The notes under the pieces were generated by a model. The model had not been told where the DNA came from and made no database searches. It saw nothing but the letters and a program-made list of their open reading frames with translations. A program made the translations under genes and the position numbers. A stretch of DNA of 64,000 nt from Parvibaculaceae bacterium (lineage in GTDB: Bacteria > Pseudomonadota > Alphaproteobacteria > Parvibaculales > Parvibaculaceae), in NCBI GenBank assembly GCA_028283765.1, contig JAPWJY010000008.1, forward strand, positions 1,741,001 to 1,805,000, written 5' to 3'. Below, one piece after another: positions 36,049-44,658 of this stretch. Positions within the stretch are counted from its first letter, which is position 1. Each line of letters opens with the position of its first letter.

Positions 36049-36121
36049 TTAAATATCCCCACCGTTTAATTATCCTTAATAAAAACAGGCCAAAAATATA
36101 TAAACTTGACCCCGGTTTTTG

Positions 36122-36150
36122 AGTGTATCAAAAAAGTGTACACTAGTCAA
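36122..36150 (-). promoter_or_regulatory. Predicted brnTA promoter
   Basis: On the minus strand TTGACT (36145-36150) and TACACT (36122-36127) are exactly 17 bases apart, about 70 bases upstream of the brnT start, in the AT-rich gap after mfd. The spacer contains a palindrome that is a natural operator candidate. Confidence 0.6.
36135..36144. promoter_or_regulatory. Palindromic operator candidate in the brnTA promoter spacer
   Basis: The 10-base perfect palindrome AGTGTACACT abuts the -35 box, and the half-site AGTGTA recurs at 36122-36127 over the -10 box. Binding by the BrnA ribbon-helix-helix domain here would block RNA polymerase; this is inference from position and symmetry. Confidence 0.5.
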
Positions 36151-36168
36151 GCTTTTGTTAAATGCTCT

Positions 36169-39100
36169 TTACGCTGCCTTCGCCTGCGGCACGAGCCCGG
36201 CCAGTTCGCGGGTCAGCTTGTAGGCGCTGGCGAGGCGTTCCTCGGGAAAATCCAGATTGCGCATGAAAACCAGCTTCTGGTCCGGGCGCAGCTTGGCCTT
36301 GCCGCGCTCATTGTTGATGAGCTCGACGAGGCCCGCCGGATTGGGGAAGCTGTTGTCGCGGAAGCTGAGCACGATGCCCTTGGGGCCCGCGTCGATCTTC
36401 TCGATATTGCCGGTCCGGCAGAGCGCCTTGATCTCGACGATCTTGAGCAGCGCCTCGACCTCCTCCGGCAGGGGCCCGAAACGGTCGATCAGTTCGGCGG
36501 CGAAACCCTCGATCTCGGGACGGGTCTCGACATCGGAGAGGCGGCGGTAGAGCGCCATGCGGGCATCGAAATCCGGCACGTAATTTTCGGGGATAAGCAC
36601 CGGCATCCCGACATTGATCTGGGGCGACCAGCGCCCCTCCTCGTCTTCCGCCGCGCCGCCGCCGCGCAGGGCTGCAACCGCCTCCTGCAACATGTCCTGA
36701 TAGAGTTCGTAGCCCACTTCCTTGATGTGGCCGGACTGCTCGTCGCCCAGCAGATTGCCCGCGCCGCGAATGTCGAGGTCGTGGCTCGCCAGCGTGAAGC
36801 CCGCGCCCAGACTGTCGAGGGATTGCAGCACCTTCAGCCGCTTTTCCGCCGCCGGCGTGATCCGCTGCCGGGCGGGCACGGTGAGATAGGCATAGGCGCG
36901 GCTCTTGGAGCGGCCGACGCGACCCCTGATCTGGTAAAGCTGGGAAAGCCCGAACATGTCGGCCCTGTGCACGACAAGCGTGTTGGCGGTCGGGATATCG
37001 AGCCCCGATTCCACGATGGTGGTCGCCAGCAGCACGTCATATTTGCCGTCATAGAAGGCGTTCATCTTGTCTTCGATTTCGCCCGCCGCCATCTGTCCGT
37101 GAGCGGTCACGCTTTTCACTTCCGGCACATATTCGCGCAGGAACTGCTCGGCCTCGGCAAGGTCCGAGATGCGCGGGCAGACATAGAAGCTCTGGCCGCC
37201 GCGATAATGCTCGCGCAAAAGCGCCTCGCGCACCACGACGGGATCGAACGGCGTCACATAGGTGCGCACGGCGAGCCGGTCGACCGGCGGCGTGGCGATG
37301 ATGGAAAGCTCGCGCACGCCGGTGAGCGCAAGCTGGAGGGTGCGGGGAATGGGCGTCGCCGTCAGCGTCAGCACATGCACGTCGGCCTTCAACTGCTTCA
37401 GGCGCTCCTTGTGGGCAACGCCGAAATGCTGTTCCTCGTCCACGATGACAAGGCCGAGGCGGGCGAATTTGATCGCCTTGCCGAGCAGCGCATGGGTGCC
37501 GACGACGATGTCGACATCGCCGCTGGCGAGCCCCGCCTTTGCCTCCGTCACTTCCTTGCCCGGCACCAGCCGCGAGATCTGGCGCACCTTGACCGGCAAT
37601 CCGTGGAAACGCTCCGCGAACGACTTGAAATGCTGGCGCGCGAGAAGGGTCGTCGGCACCACCACCGCCACCTGCTGGCCCGCCATCGCCGCCACGAACG
37701 CGGCGCGCAGGGCCACCTCGGTCTTGCCGAAGCCGACGTCGCCGCAGACGAGACGGTCCATGGGACGGCCGCGCCCCAGATCCTCCAGCGTGGCGCTGAT
37801 CGCCTGATCCTGATCCTCGGTTTCCGTGAACGGAAAGCGGGCGCAGAACTCGTCGTAAAGGCCCGGCTGCGGCTCGAATATGGGCGCATTTTTCAGTTCG
37901 CGCGCGGCGGCGATCTTGATCAGTTCGCCCGCCATCTCGCGGATGCGGTGCTTGAGCTTCGCCTTGCGCGCCTGCCAGCCGGAACCGCCCAGCCTGTCGA
38001 GCTGCGCCCCCGCCTCGTCCGAGCCGTAGCGCGACAGAAGCTCGATATTCTCGACCGGCAGATAGAGCTTGTCGCCGCCCTGATAAAGCACCAGCAGGCA
38101 ATCATGCGGCGCACCCTGCACCTCGATGGTGTAAAGCCCGTCGAAACGACCGATGCCGTGATCGACGTGGACAACCAGATCGCCGGGCGCGAGGCTTGCC
38201 GCCTCGGTCAGGAAGTTCTGGGCCCGGCGCGCTTTCCTCTGGCGCACAAGGCGGTCGCCCAGCACATCCTGCTCGGAAATCACCGACATGTCCGCGGTGT
38301 CGAACCCCGCCTCAAGCCCCAGCACGATAAGCGAGACCTGCGCCAGCGGGGCGGCCAGCGCATCGGCCCAGCGATCGACAAGAGCGATGCTGCCGAGCTT
38401 GTGATCGTTCAGCACGCTGTGCAGGCGCTCGCGCGAGCCCTGGCTCCAGCTTGCGATGACGATGCGCCTCCTGGCGCGGCGGAGCGCCGAGATGTGGCTG
38501 CCCAGCACCTCGAAAAGATTTATCCCCTCCTGCTGGCGCTCAGGGGCGAAATTGCGGGCGAGCTTCACCCCCAGATTGAGCGCCGTGCCGCCATCGGGCG
38601 CGGCGAAGGGCGAAAGCACGCGCAGGCGCCGCTCGGCAAGCCGCGACAGCCATTCGCTCTCGTTGAGATAAAGCGCGGTCGGCGGCAGGGCCTTGTAGGG
38701 CGTGAGGTTCAGCGCCTTCAGATCGGCGGCGTCCCGGCGCGCTTCGTAATAATCATTGATCTGGGCAAGCCGCTCCAGATGGGCCTCGTCGGCAAGGGCA
38801 TCAAGCGTGACGAGCGCATCGGGCAGATAATCGAACAGCGTGTCGAGCTGCGCGTGAAAGAGCGGCAGCCAGTGCTCCATGCCCTGATGGCGGCGGCCTT
38901 CCGACACCGCCGCATAGAGCGGATCGCCATCGTTCACCGCGCCGAATTTCGCGACATAGGCCGCGCGGAAACGGCGGATGACCTCGCTATCGAGGTGAAT
39001 TTCCCCGGCAGGCACCAGTTCCAGCGCGCCGAGCGGCAGGGTAGTGCGCTGGTTTTCGGGATCGAAGGCCCGGATGCCGTCGAGCGTGTCGCCGAAAAGG

Positions 39101-39675
39101 TCGAGCCGCACGGGCGACTCGAAACCGGGCGGAAAGACGTCGATGATGCCGCCGCGCACCGCGAATTCGGCGCGCTCGCGCACGGTGCCGGTGCGGGCAT
39201 AGCCATTGGCGACCAGATAATCGACCAGACGGTTCACATCGATCGTGTCGCCGACCCTGGCCGACCAGGCGGCCCGCTCAAGCTCCGATTTCGCGGGCAC
39301 GCGCTGGAGCGCCGCATTGATGGTCGCGATGACGACAAGCGGGGCCGGATCGTCGGCGCGCCGGGTCGAAAGCCGTGCCAGCGTCGCCATGCGGCGGCTG
39401 GTGATCTCGGGGTTGGGCGAAACCCGGTCGTAGGGCAGGCAATCCCAGGCCGGAAAGCGCAAGACTTCGACGTCCGGCGCGAAAAAGCCCAGCGCCTCGG
39501 CCATGGAGGCGGCGCGGGAATCGTCGCGGGCAACGAACAGAAGCGCGCCACGCCCCTTGCCCGCGTTGCCGCGCGCCATGTCGGCGACCAGCAGCGCGTC
39601 AAAGCCTTCCGGCGTCTCGCCGAGCGTCAGACGGCCGGGAGCGGATATGATTCTGGTGAGATCAGACAAGGCCAA
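36169..39675 (-). CDS. mfd: Transcription-repair coupling factor Mfd
   Basis: Mfd removes RNA polymerase stalled at lesions and recruits UvrA. The 1168-residue protein has the UvrB-homology N-terminal region (DALLVADMARGN, CLPYDRVSPNPEITSRRMATL), the polymerase-interaction domain beginning GDLVVHVDHGIGRFDGL, and RecG-like translocase domains with Walker A CGDVGFGKTEVALRAA (about 643-650) and DEEQHFG (about 745), followed by the TRG motif. The C-terminal regulatory domain is present. The start is TTG at 39675; I see no better codon. It is 17 bases after sdhE, and the order recG / sdhE-mfd is conserved in this class. Confidence 0.96.
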   Translation of the reverse strand: MALSDLTRIISAPGRLTLGETPEGFDALLVADMARGNAGKGRGALLFVARDDSRAASMAEALGFFAPDVEVLRFPAWDCLPYDRVSPNPEITSRRMATLARLSTRRADDPAPLVVIATINAALQRVPAKSELERAAWSARVGDTIDVNRLVDYLVANGYARTGTVRERAEFAVRGGIIDVFPPGFESPVRLDLFGDTLDGIRAFDPENQRTTLPLGALELVPAGEIHLDSEVIRRFRAAYVAKFGAVNDGDPLYAAVSEGRRHQGMEHWLPLFHAQLDTLFDYLPDALVTLDALADEAHLERLAQINDYYEARRDAADLKALNLTPYKALPPTALYLNESEWLSRLAERRLRVLSPFAAPDGGTALNLGVKLARNFAPERQQEGINLFEVLGSHISALRRARRRIVIASWSQGSRERLHSVLNDHKLGSIALVDRWADALAAPLAQVSLIVLGLEAGFDTADMSVISEQDVLGDRLVRQRKARRAQNFLTEAASLAPGDLVVHVDHGIGRFDGLYTIEVQGAPHDCLLVLYQGGDKLYLPVENIELLSRYGSDEAGAQLDRLGGSGWQARKAKLKHRIREMAGELIKIAAARELKNAPIFEPQPGLYDEFCARFPFTETEDQDQAISATLEDLGRGRPMDRLVCGDVGFGKTEVALRAAFVAAMAGQQVAVVVPTTLLARQHFKSFAERFHGLPVKVRQISRLVPGKEVTEAKAGLASGDVDIVVGTHALLGKAIKFARLGLVIVDEEQHFGVAHKERLKQLKADVHVLTLTATPIPRTLQLALTGVRELSIIATPPVDRLAVRTYVTPFDPVVVREALLREHYRGGQSFYVCPRISDLAEAEQFLREYVPEVKSVTAHGQMAAGEIEDKMNAFYDGKYDVLLATTIVESGLDIPTANTLVVHRADMFGLSQLYQIRGRVGRSKSRAYAYLTVPARQRITPAAEKRLKVLQSLDSLGAGFTLASHDLDIRGAGNLLGDEQSGHIKEVGYELYQDMLQEAVAALRGGGAAEDEEGRWSPQINVGMPVLIPENYVPDFDARMALYRRLSDVETRPEIEGFAAELIDRFGPLPEEVEALLKIVEIKALCRTGNIEKIDAGPKGIVLSFRDNSFPNPAGLVELINNERGKAKLRPDQKLVFMRNLDFPEERLASAYKLTRELAGLVPQAKAA

Positions 39676-39692
39676 GCCGTCCGGCGGTCAAC

Positions 39693-40004
39693 TCAATCGA
39701 CGTGGCGACCGGCCGTCCCTTCCATGTGTTTCAATTCGCAGATGCGCCGGAAAATCGGGGTATCATATTCGGGCAGCGGGTTTTCGCGCCCTGTGACCCA
39801 GTTGTAAAGCACTGTATCCTCAAGCTCGATCAAGCTCTCGTATTCGTCCACCTCTTCCGGGGTAAGATGCCAGAGAATCCTGTCAGCAAAATGGCCCAGA
39901 ATGAGATCCATTTCCTTGATTCCCCGGTGCCATGACCGGAACCTGAGCCGTTTGCGGCGCACTTCGAGCGCCTGCTCGCGGGCCTCGTCGACGGGATCGG
40001 TCAT
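39693..40004 (-). CDS. sdhE: FAD assembly factor SdhE
   Basis: SdhE helps attach FAD covalently to the flavoprotein of succinate dehydrogenase. The 103-residue protein has the conserved RGIKEMDLILGHFAD (the RGxxE motif), then YESLIELEDTVLYNWVTG. ATG at 40004 is preceded by AGGAGA; a longer in-frame reading is rejected. It is upstream of mfd on the same strand and divergent from recG, an arrangement widely conserved in alphaproteobacteria. Confidence 0.93.
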   Translation of the reverse strand: MTDPVDEAREQALEVRRKRLRFRSWHRGIKEMDLILGHFADRILWHLTPEEVDEYESLIELEDTVLYNWVTGRENPLPEYDTPIFRRICELKHMEGTAGRHVD

Positions 40005-40072
40005 GTCTGTTCTCCTGCGCTTTGCAAGGGATATAGGCCAGATGCGGGCAAATGTCAGCATGGACACCCCCC

Positions 40073-42157
40073 ATGCGGCCTGAGATCCTCTATCCGCTGT
40101 TCGCTTCCGTCTCCACCCTCCCCGGCATCGGCCCCCGGCTGGAAAAGCTGGTGAGCAGGGCCGCAGGGCCGAAAATCATCGATCTGCTGGCCCATCTGCC
40201 TGTCGGCCTCGTCGACCGCCGCCGCCGTCCGACCATCGCGGCGGCCGTGGCGGGCGAAACCGTGACCATCGAGGTCATGGTCGGCACCCATATCCCGTCC
40301 AAACGGCGCGGCCTGCCCTACCGGGTCCATGTCCGCGACGCGACCGGGGAAATGCAGCTCATCTTCTTCAACGGACGTGAGGATTATCTGAACAAGACCC
40401 TGCCGGAAGGCTCGATCCGCGTGATCAGCGGGCGCTTCGAGCTTTATCAGGGGCAGGCGCAGATGACCCATCCCGACCATATCGTCGCGCCGGAGGAACT
40501 GGCGAGCCTGCCGTTGATCGAGCCGGTCTACGGGCTCACCGCCGGCCTGACGCTGAAAGTGGTGCAGAAAGGCATCAAGGCGGCGCTGAAGAAGCTGCCT
40601 GAACTGCCGGAATGGCAGGACCCGGCATGGCGGCGCAAGCAGGTGTGGCCGGACTGGCATGACGCCCTCATCGCCGTCCACAACCCGCAGGGGGAAGATG
40701 ATCTGGCCCCCATGGCCCCGGGCCGGGCGCGCCTCGCCTTCGATGAACTGCTGGCGAACCAGCTTGCCCTTTCCATCGTGCGGGCGCGGATGCGCCGCCT
40801 GCCGGGACGCGCGGTCAAGGGGGACGGGCAATTGCGCGCGCAGGCGATCGCGGGCCTTCCCTACACGCTCACCGGCGCGCAGCGGATGGCGCTGGGCGAA
40901 ATCGAGGCGGACATGAATTCGGACCGCCGGATGCTGCGCCTGCTGCAAGGCGATGTCGGCTCGGGCAAAACCATCGTCGCCCTGCTCGCCATGCTCAATG
41001 CCGTGGAGGCCGATGCCCAGGCCGCGCTGATGGTGCCGACGGAAATCCTCGCCCGCCAGCATTATGCAAGCCTCAAGCCCCTCTGCGACGCCATCGGCGT
41101 CCGGGTGGAGGTGCTGACCGGCCGCGACAAGGGAAAGCGCCGGACGGAGCTTCTGGCGGCGCTGGCGGCGGGCGAGATTCACATCCTGATCGGCACGCAC
41201 GCCCTCTTTCAGGACGAGGTGGTGTTCAGGGCGCTGGCGCTGGTCGTGGTGGACGAGCAGCATCGCTTCGGCGTCCATCAGCGCCTGCAATTGCAGGCCA
41301 AGGGCGGCGTCGGCACGGACATTCTGGTGATGACCGCGACGCCCATTCCCCGCACGCTGACGCTGACCGCCTATGGCGACATGGATGTCTCGAAGCTCAA
41401 TGAAAAACCGGCGGGGCGCAAACCCGTCGAAACCCGGGCCCTGCCGATCGAGCGGCTGGAAGACGTCGTCGCCGCCATCGACCGCGCCGTGCAGGCGGGC
41501 GCGCAGGTCTACTGGGTCTGCCCGCTGGTGGAGGAATCCGACGAGGTCGACGCCGCCGCCGCCGAGGACCGCTACAAGCACTTGTCCGGGCTTTTCGGTG
41601 CGAAGGTCGGGCTCGTCCACGGGCGCATGAAGGAAGCGGCGAAGGATGCCGCCATGGCGGATTTCGAGCAGGGGGCAACGCGCATTCTGGTCGCGACCAC
41701 GGTGATCGAGGTCGGCGTGAACGTGCCTGCCGCAACCGTGATGGTGATCGAGCATGCCGAGCGTTTCGGCCTTGCCCAGTTGCACCAGTTGCGCGGCCGG
41801 GTCGGCCGGGGCGGGGATAAATCAAGCTGCCTGCTGCTCTATCAGTCGCCCCTGAGCGAGACGGCGACGCGCCGGATCAGGATATTGCGCGAAACCGAGG
41901 ACGGCTTCCGCATCGCCGAGGAGGATCTGCGGCTGCGCGGGGCGGGCGAACTGCTCGGCACGCGCCAGAGCGGCCTGCCCGCCTTCCGCTATGCCGATCT
42001 CAATGTACACGCGGACCTGATGCAGGCGGCCTATGACGATGCCCGGCTGGTGCTGGGCCGCGACCCGGAACTGAAATCGGCGCGCGGCGAGGCGCTGCGG
42101 ACCCTGCTCTATCTTTTCGAGCGGGACGACGCCATCCGCTACTGGCGCTCGGGCTGA
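40073..42157 (+). CDS. recG: ATP-dependent DNA helicase RecG
   Basis: RecG reverses stalled forks and processes branched DNA. The protein has about 694 residues: an OB-fold wedge domain (LPYRVHVRDATGEMQLIFFNG), Walker A in LLQGDVGSGKTIVALLAML, DEQHRFGVHQR, MTATPIPRTLTLTAYGDMDVS, and the C-terminal TRG region QLHQLRGRVGRGGDKSSCLLLY and GAGELLGTRQSGLP. MRPEILYPLFA at 40073 is the family-like start; ATG at 40052 would add seven residues. Neither has a strong ribosome-binding site. Its last 19 bases overlap the convergent DMT gene. Confidence 0.95.
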   Translation: MRPEILYPLFASVSTLPGIGPRLEKLVSRAAGPKIIDLLAHLPVGLVDRRRRPTIAAAVAGETVTIEVMVGTHIPSKRRGLPYRVHVRDATGEMQLIFFNGREDYLNKTLPEGSIRVISGRFELYQGQAQMTHPDHIVAPEELASLPLIEPVYGLTAGLTLKVVQKGIKAALKKLPELPEWQDPAWRRKQVWPDWHDALIAVHNPQGEDDLAPMAPGRARLAFDELLANQLALSIVRARMRRLPGRAVKGDGQLRAQAIAGLPYTLTGAQRMALGEIEADMNSDRRMLRLLQGDVGSGKTIVALLAMLNAVEADAQAALMVPTEILARQHYASLKPLCDAIGVRVEVLTGRDKGKRRTELLAALAAGEIHILIGTHALFQDEVVFRALALVVVDEQHRFGVHQRLQLQAKGGVGTDILVMTATPIPRTLTLTAYGDMDVSKLNEKPAGRKPVETRALPIERLEDVVAAIDRAVQAGAQVYWVCPLVEESDEVDAAAAEDRYKHLSGLFGAKVGLVHGRMKEAAKDAAMADFEQGATRILVATTVIEVGVNVPAATVMVIEHAERFGLAQLHQLRGRVGRGGDKSSCLLLYQSPLSETATRRIRILRETEDGFRIAEEDLRLRGAGELLGTRQSGLPAFRYADLNVHADLMQAAYDDARLVLGRDPELKSARGEALRTLLYLFERDDAIRYWRSG

Positions 42158-43041
42158 GAAGCCTTGAGGCTGCCAAGCGCGACGCCGCCGAGGATCAGCG
42201 CCATGCCCAGCAGATGGTAGAAGTGGAAGGGCTCGCCGATCAGCACCACCGCCATGACGCTGACGAACATCGGCACCAGATAAAGAGCCATTCCCGCCCG
42301 CGCCGCGCCCACCAGTTCAATCGCCCGGTTGAAGCAGAGGTAGGACAGAACCGAGGGGAAAATGCCGACATAGATGATCGAACCCAGATTCTTCGCGCTG
42401 AGCGGAATCGGGGCCGAATGGGCAAGCTCCACAAGACTGAAAGGCAGCAGGCCGATCCATGAAAAAGCAAAGGTGACGGCCAGAAAAGAGAGCGCGCTCA
42501 TCTGCGGCCGCCAGCGCAGCAACACCGAATAGAGCGCATAGAGAATGCAGCCGGCCAGCACCCAGATGTCGCCGCCATTGAGACGCAGCGAGGCCAGCGC
42601 CTCCACATCGGCTTTCAGCAGAATGGCGAGGACGCCGGCGATCGCGACCGCCAGTCCGAGCAATTGCCGCCATGAGGGCCGCTCGCGCAGCAGCAATGCC
42701 GAAAAGCCGACGATCATCATGGGCGTACCGGCCTGCAACAGCCCGGCATTGATGGCCTGCGTCGTGCGCAAGCCGATATAGAGGCAGGTGTTGAAGGCGG
42801 CGACGCCGATGATGCCGAAAGCCGCCAGCAGCAGCCAGTTCCGGGCGATGACGGCCCGGTCGTTCCATACGGCCTTTACGGCAAACGGCATGACGATGCC
42901 GAACGCGATGAACCAGCGGAGAAAAGCGAGCGTGACCGGCGGCACCTCGACGACGGCGATGCGCCCCACCACGGCATTGCCGCTCCAGAACAGCGCGGCG
43001 AACACCACCAGCAGCGCCGGGCGATCAAGCCATTTCGGCAT
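42139..43041 (-). CDS. EamA-family (DMT superfamily) transporter
   Basis: The 300-residue inner-membrane protein has ten predicted helices in two EamA repeats (first about 10-140, second about 155-290), beginning LLVVFAALFWSGNAVVGRIAV and VTLAFLRWFIAFGIVMPFAV. DMT proteins usually export amino acids or metabolites; the substrate is unknown. Its ATG directly follows the smpB stop, suggesting coupling. Its end overlaps the convergent recG end. Confidence 0.9.
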   Translation of the reverse strand: MPKWLDRPALLVVFAALFWSGNAVVGRIAVVEVPPVTLAFLRWFIAFGIVMPFAVKAVWNDRAVIARNWLLLAAFGIIGVAAFNTCLYIGLRTTQAINAGLLQAGTPMMIVGFSALLLRERPSWRQLLGLAVAIAGVLAILLKADVEALASLRLNGGDIWVLAGCILYALYSVLLRWRPQMSALSFLAVTFAFSWIGLLPFSLVELAHSAPIPLSAKNLGSIIYVGIFPSVLSYLCFNRAIELVGAARAGMALYLVPMFVSVMAVVLIGEPFHFYHLLGMALILGGVALGSLKASQPERQ

Positions 43042-43536
43042 TCAGCCGCGATCCCGCAGCAGCCGGGCCTTGTCGCGGTTCCATGTCTGCTCTTTCTCGT
43101 GCTCGCGCTTGTCGGCGAGCTTGCGGCCCTGCGCTAGCCCGATTTCCAGCTTCACCCGGCCCTTCTCGTTCCAGTAGAGCTTGAGCGGCACCAGCGTCAT
43201 GCCCTGCCGCTGCACCGCGTTCCAGAGTTTCGCAATTTCACGGTTATGCAGCAGCAGCTTGCGCTGGCGCTTGGGCGGGTGGTTTTCCTTGTTGGCCTGC
43301 AGATATTCGGGGATGAAGGCATTGATGAGCATGACCTCGCCATCCTTCACCTGCGCATAGGCTTCCGCGATGCTCGCCTGATTGGCGCGCAGCGATTTGA
43401 CCTCGGTGCCGCGCAGCTCGACGCCCGCCTCGAAGACATCCCCGATGGAATAATTATGCCGCGCCTTGCGGTTGTCCGCGATGACCTTGCGGCCATCGTC
43501 GGTTCTGCGTTTCGCGCCGCCGCTCTTCGAGGACAT
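43042..43536 (-). CDS. smpB: SsrA-binding protein SmpB
   Basis: SmpB carries tmRNA to stalled ribosomes for trans-translation. The 164-residue product shows [33 protein letters not shown], the family core, then [57 protein letters not shown] and a basic C-terminal tail that enters the mRNA channel. It follows dapA by 18 bases on the same strand, the usual dapA-smpB order. The tmRNA gene was not found here. Confidence 0.97.
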   Translation of the reverse strand: MSSKSGGAKRRTDDGRKVIADNRKARHNYSIGDVFEAGVELRGTEVKSLRANQASIAEAYAQVKDGEVMLINAFIPEYLQANKENHPPKRQRKLLLHNREIAKLWNAVQRQGMTLVPLKLYWNEKGRVKLEIGLAQGRKLADKREHEKEQTWNRDKARLLRDRG

Positions 43537-43554
43537 GGCGTCCTGGTCCCGATC

Positions 43555-44445
43555 TCAGTTAAGCAGCCCCGCGTGGCGGAGCGCCGCGTCGACCTTTTCC
43601 TCGGTCGCGAGCGTTACCGGCACAAGCGGCAGGCGCAATTCATTGGTGCAGAGCCCCAGACGTGACGCCGCATATTTGACCGGCGAGGGGTTGGACTCGG
43701 CAAAAAGGTCCGTGTGGAGCGGCAAAAGCTTTTCCTGCAATTCCAGCGCGCGGGTGTAATTGCCGTGCAGCGTCGCCTTCTGGAAATCGGCGCAGAGCGC
43801 GGGCGCGACATTGGCCGTGACCGAGATGCAGCCGACGCCGCCATGGGCGTTGAAGCCAAGCGCGGTCGCGTCCTCGCCCGAAAGCTGGATGAAATCCGGC
43901 CCCATGGCCTGACGCTGCAGGCTGGCGCGCTGCATGTTGGCGGTCGCATCCTTGACGCCGGCGATGTTCTTCAGCTCAAAGAGCCGGGTCATGGTTTCGA
44001 CCGACATGTCTATGACGCTGCGCCCGGGGATATTGTAGATGAAGATCGGCAGGTCGACCGCGTCGTTCAGCGCCTTGTAATGGGCATAGAGCCCGGCCTG
44101 CGTCGGCTTGTTGTAATAGGGCGTGACCACAAGCGCCCCGTCAGCGCCGACATCGGCGGCATGGCGCAGCAGGTCCAGCGCCTCCGCCGTGTTGTTGGAA
44201 CCGGCGCCCGCCATCACGGGCACGCGCCCGTTGGCGGCCTTCACCGTCAGTTCCACCACGCGCTTGTGTTCTTCATGGCTCAGGGTCGGCGATTCGCCCG
44301 TCGTGCCGCACGGCACCAGCCCGTTCGTCCCCTGTTTGATCTGCCAGTCCACGAAGGCCGTGAGGGCATCTTCATCGACTCGCCCGTTCTGAAAGGGCGT
44401 GATCAGGGCAACGATCGATCCCCTGAACCTTGTAGCAGTAGACAT
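43555..44445 (-). CDS. dapA: 4-hydroxy-tetrahydrodipicolinate synthase
   Basis: DapA condenses pyruvate with aspartate semialdehyde in lysine and diaminopimelate synthesis. The 296-residue TIM barrel shows [11 protein letters not shown], the GTTGE loop (47-51), [11 protein letters not shown] (Tyr110/111), the catalytic YNIPGRS (Tyr137, Arg142), and the Schiff-base lysine in AGVKDAT (K165). ATG at 44445 has an AGGAG ribosome-binding site; a longer in-frame reading to 44508 crosses a regulatory palindrome and is rejected. It is divergent from slt. Confidence 0.96.
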   Translation of the reverse strand: MSTATRFRGSIVALITPFQNGRVDEDALTAFVDWQIKQGTNGLVPCGTTGESPTLSHEEHKRVVELTVKAANGRVPVMAGAGSNNTAEALDLLRHAADVGADGALVVTPYYNKPTQAGLYAHYKALNDAVDLPIFIYNIPGRSVIDMSVETMTRLFELKNIAGVKDATANMQRASLQRQAMGPDFIQLSGEDATALGFNAHGGVGCISVTANVAPALCADFQKATLHGNYTRALELQEKLLPLHTDLFAESNPSPVKYAASRLGLCTNELRLPLVPVTLATEEKVDAALRHAGLLN

Positions 44446-44465
44446 GGGTTTAGCTCCTGGCGCGA

Positions 44466-44485
44466 CGCTCCGGACCTCCGGAGCG
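44466..44485. promoter_or_regulatory. 20-base perfect palindrome in the dapA leader
   Basis: Arms CGCTCCGGA and TCCGGAGCG with two bases between lie 21 bases before the dapA ATG; a third CCGGAGCG occurs about 35 bases further upstream. As RNA it gives an 8-base stem with a 4-base loop just before the ribosome-binding site. It could be a regulator site or a leader hairpin. Confidence 0.5.
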
Positions 44486-44658
44486 GGTGGAACATAGCTC
44501 CATCGCACGGCAGCGGCAACCGGAGCGGCAGGCTATCTTGCTCTAGAATTTGAGGAATTTGCCTATTCTGGCGGCAATTTCCATGGCCTCGCCCCGGCCC
44601 GCCATGTAGCATGAGCCATCATGATGATTTGCCGGTCTATTGAGCAGCGGAGACCCGC

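Noticed and set aside
36106-39807. A 1233-codon open frame on the plus strand opposite mfd
   Set aside because: Its sequence is Arg/His/Ala/Gly-rich without domains and mirrors the intact mfd gene; high GC leaves the opposite frame free of stops.
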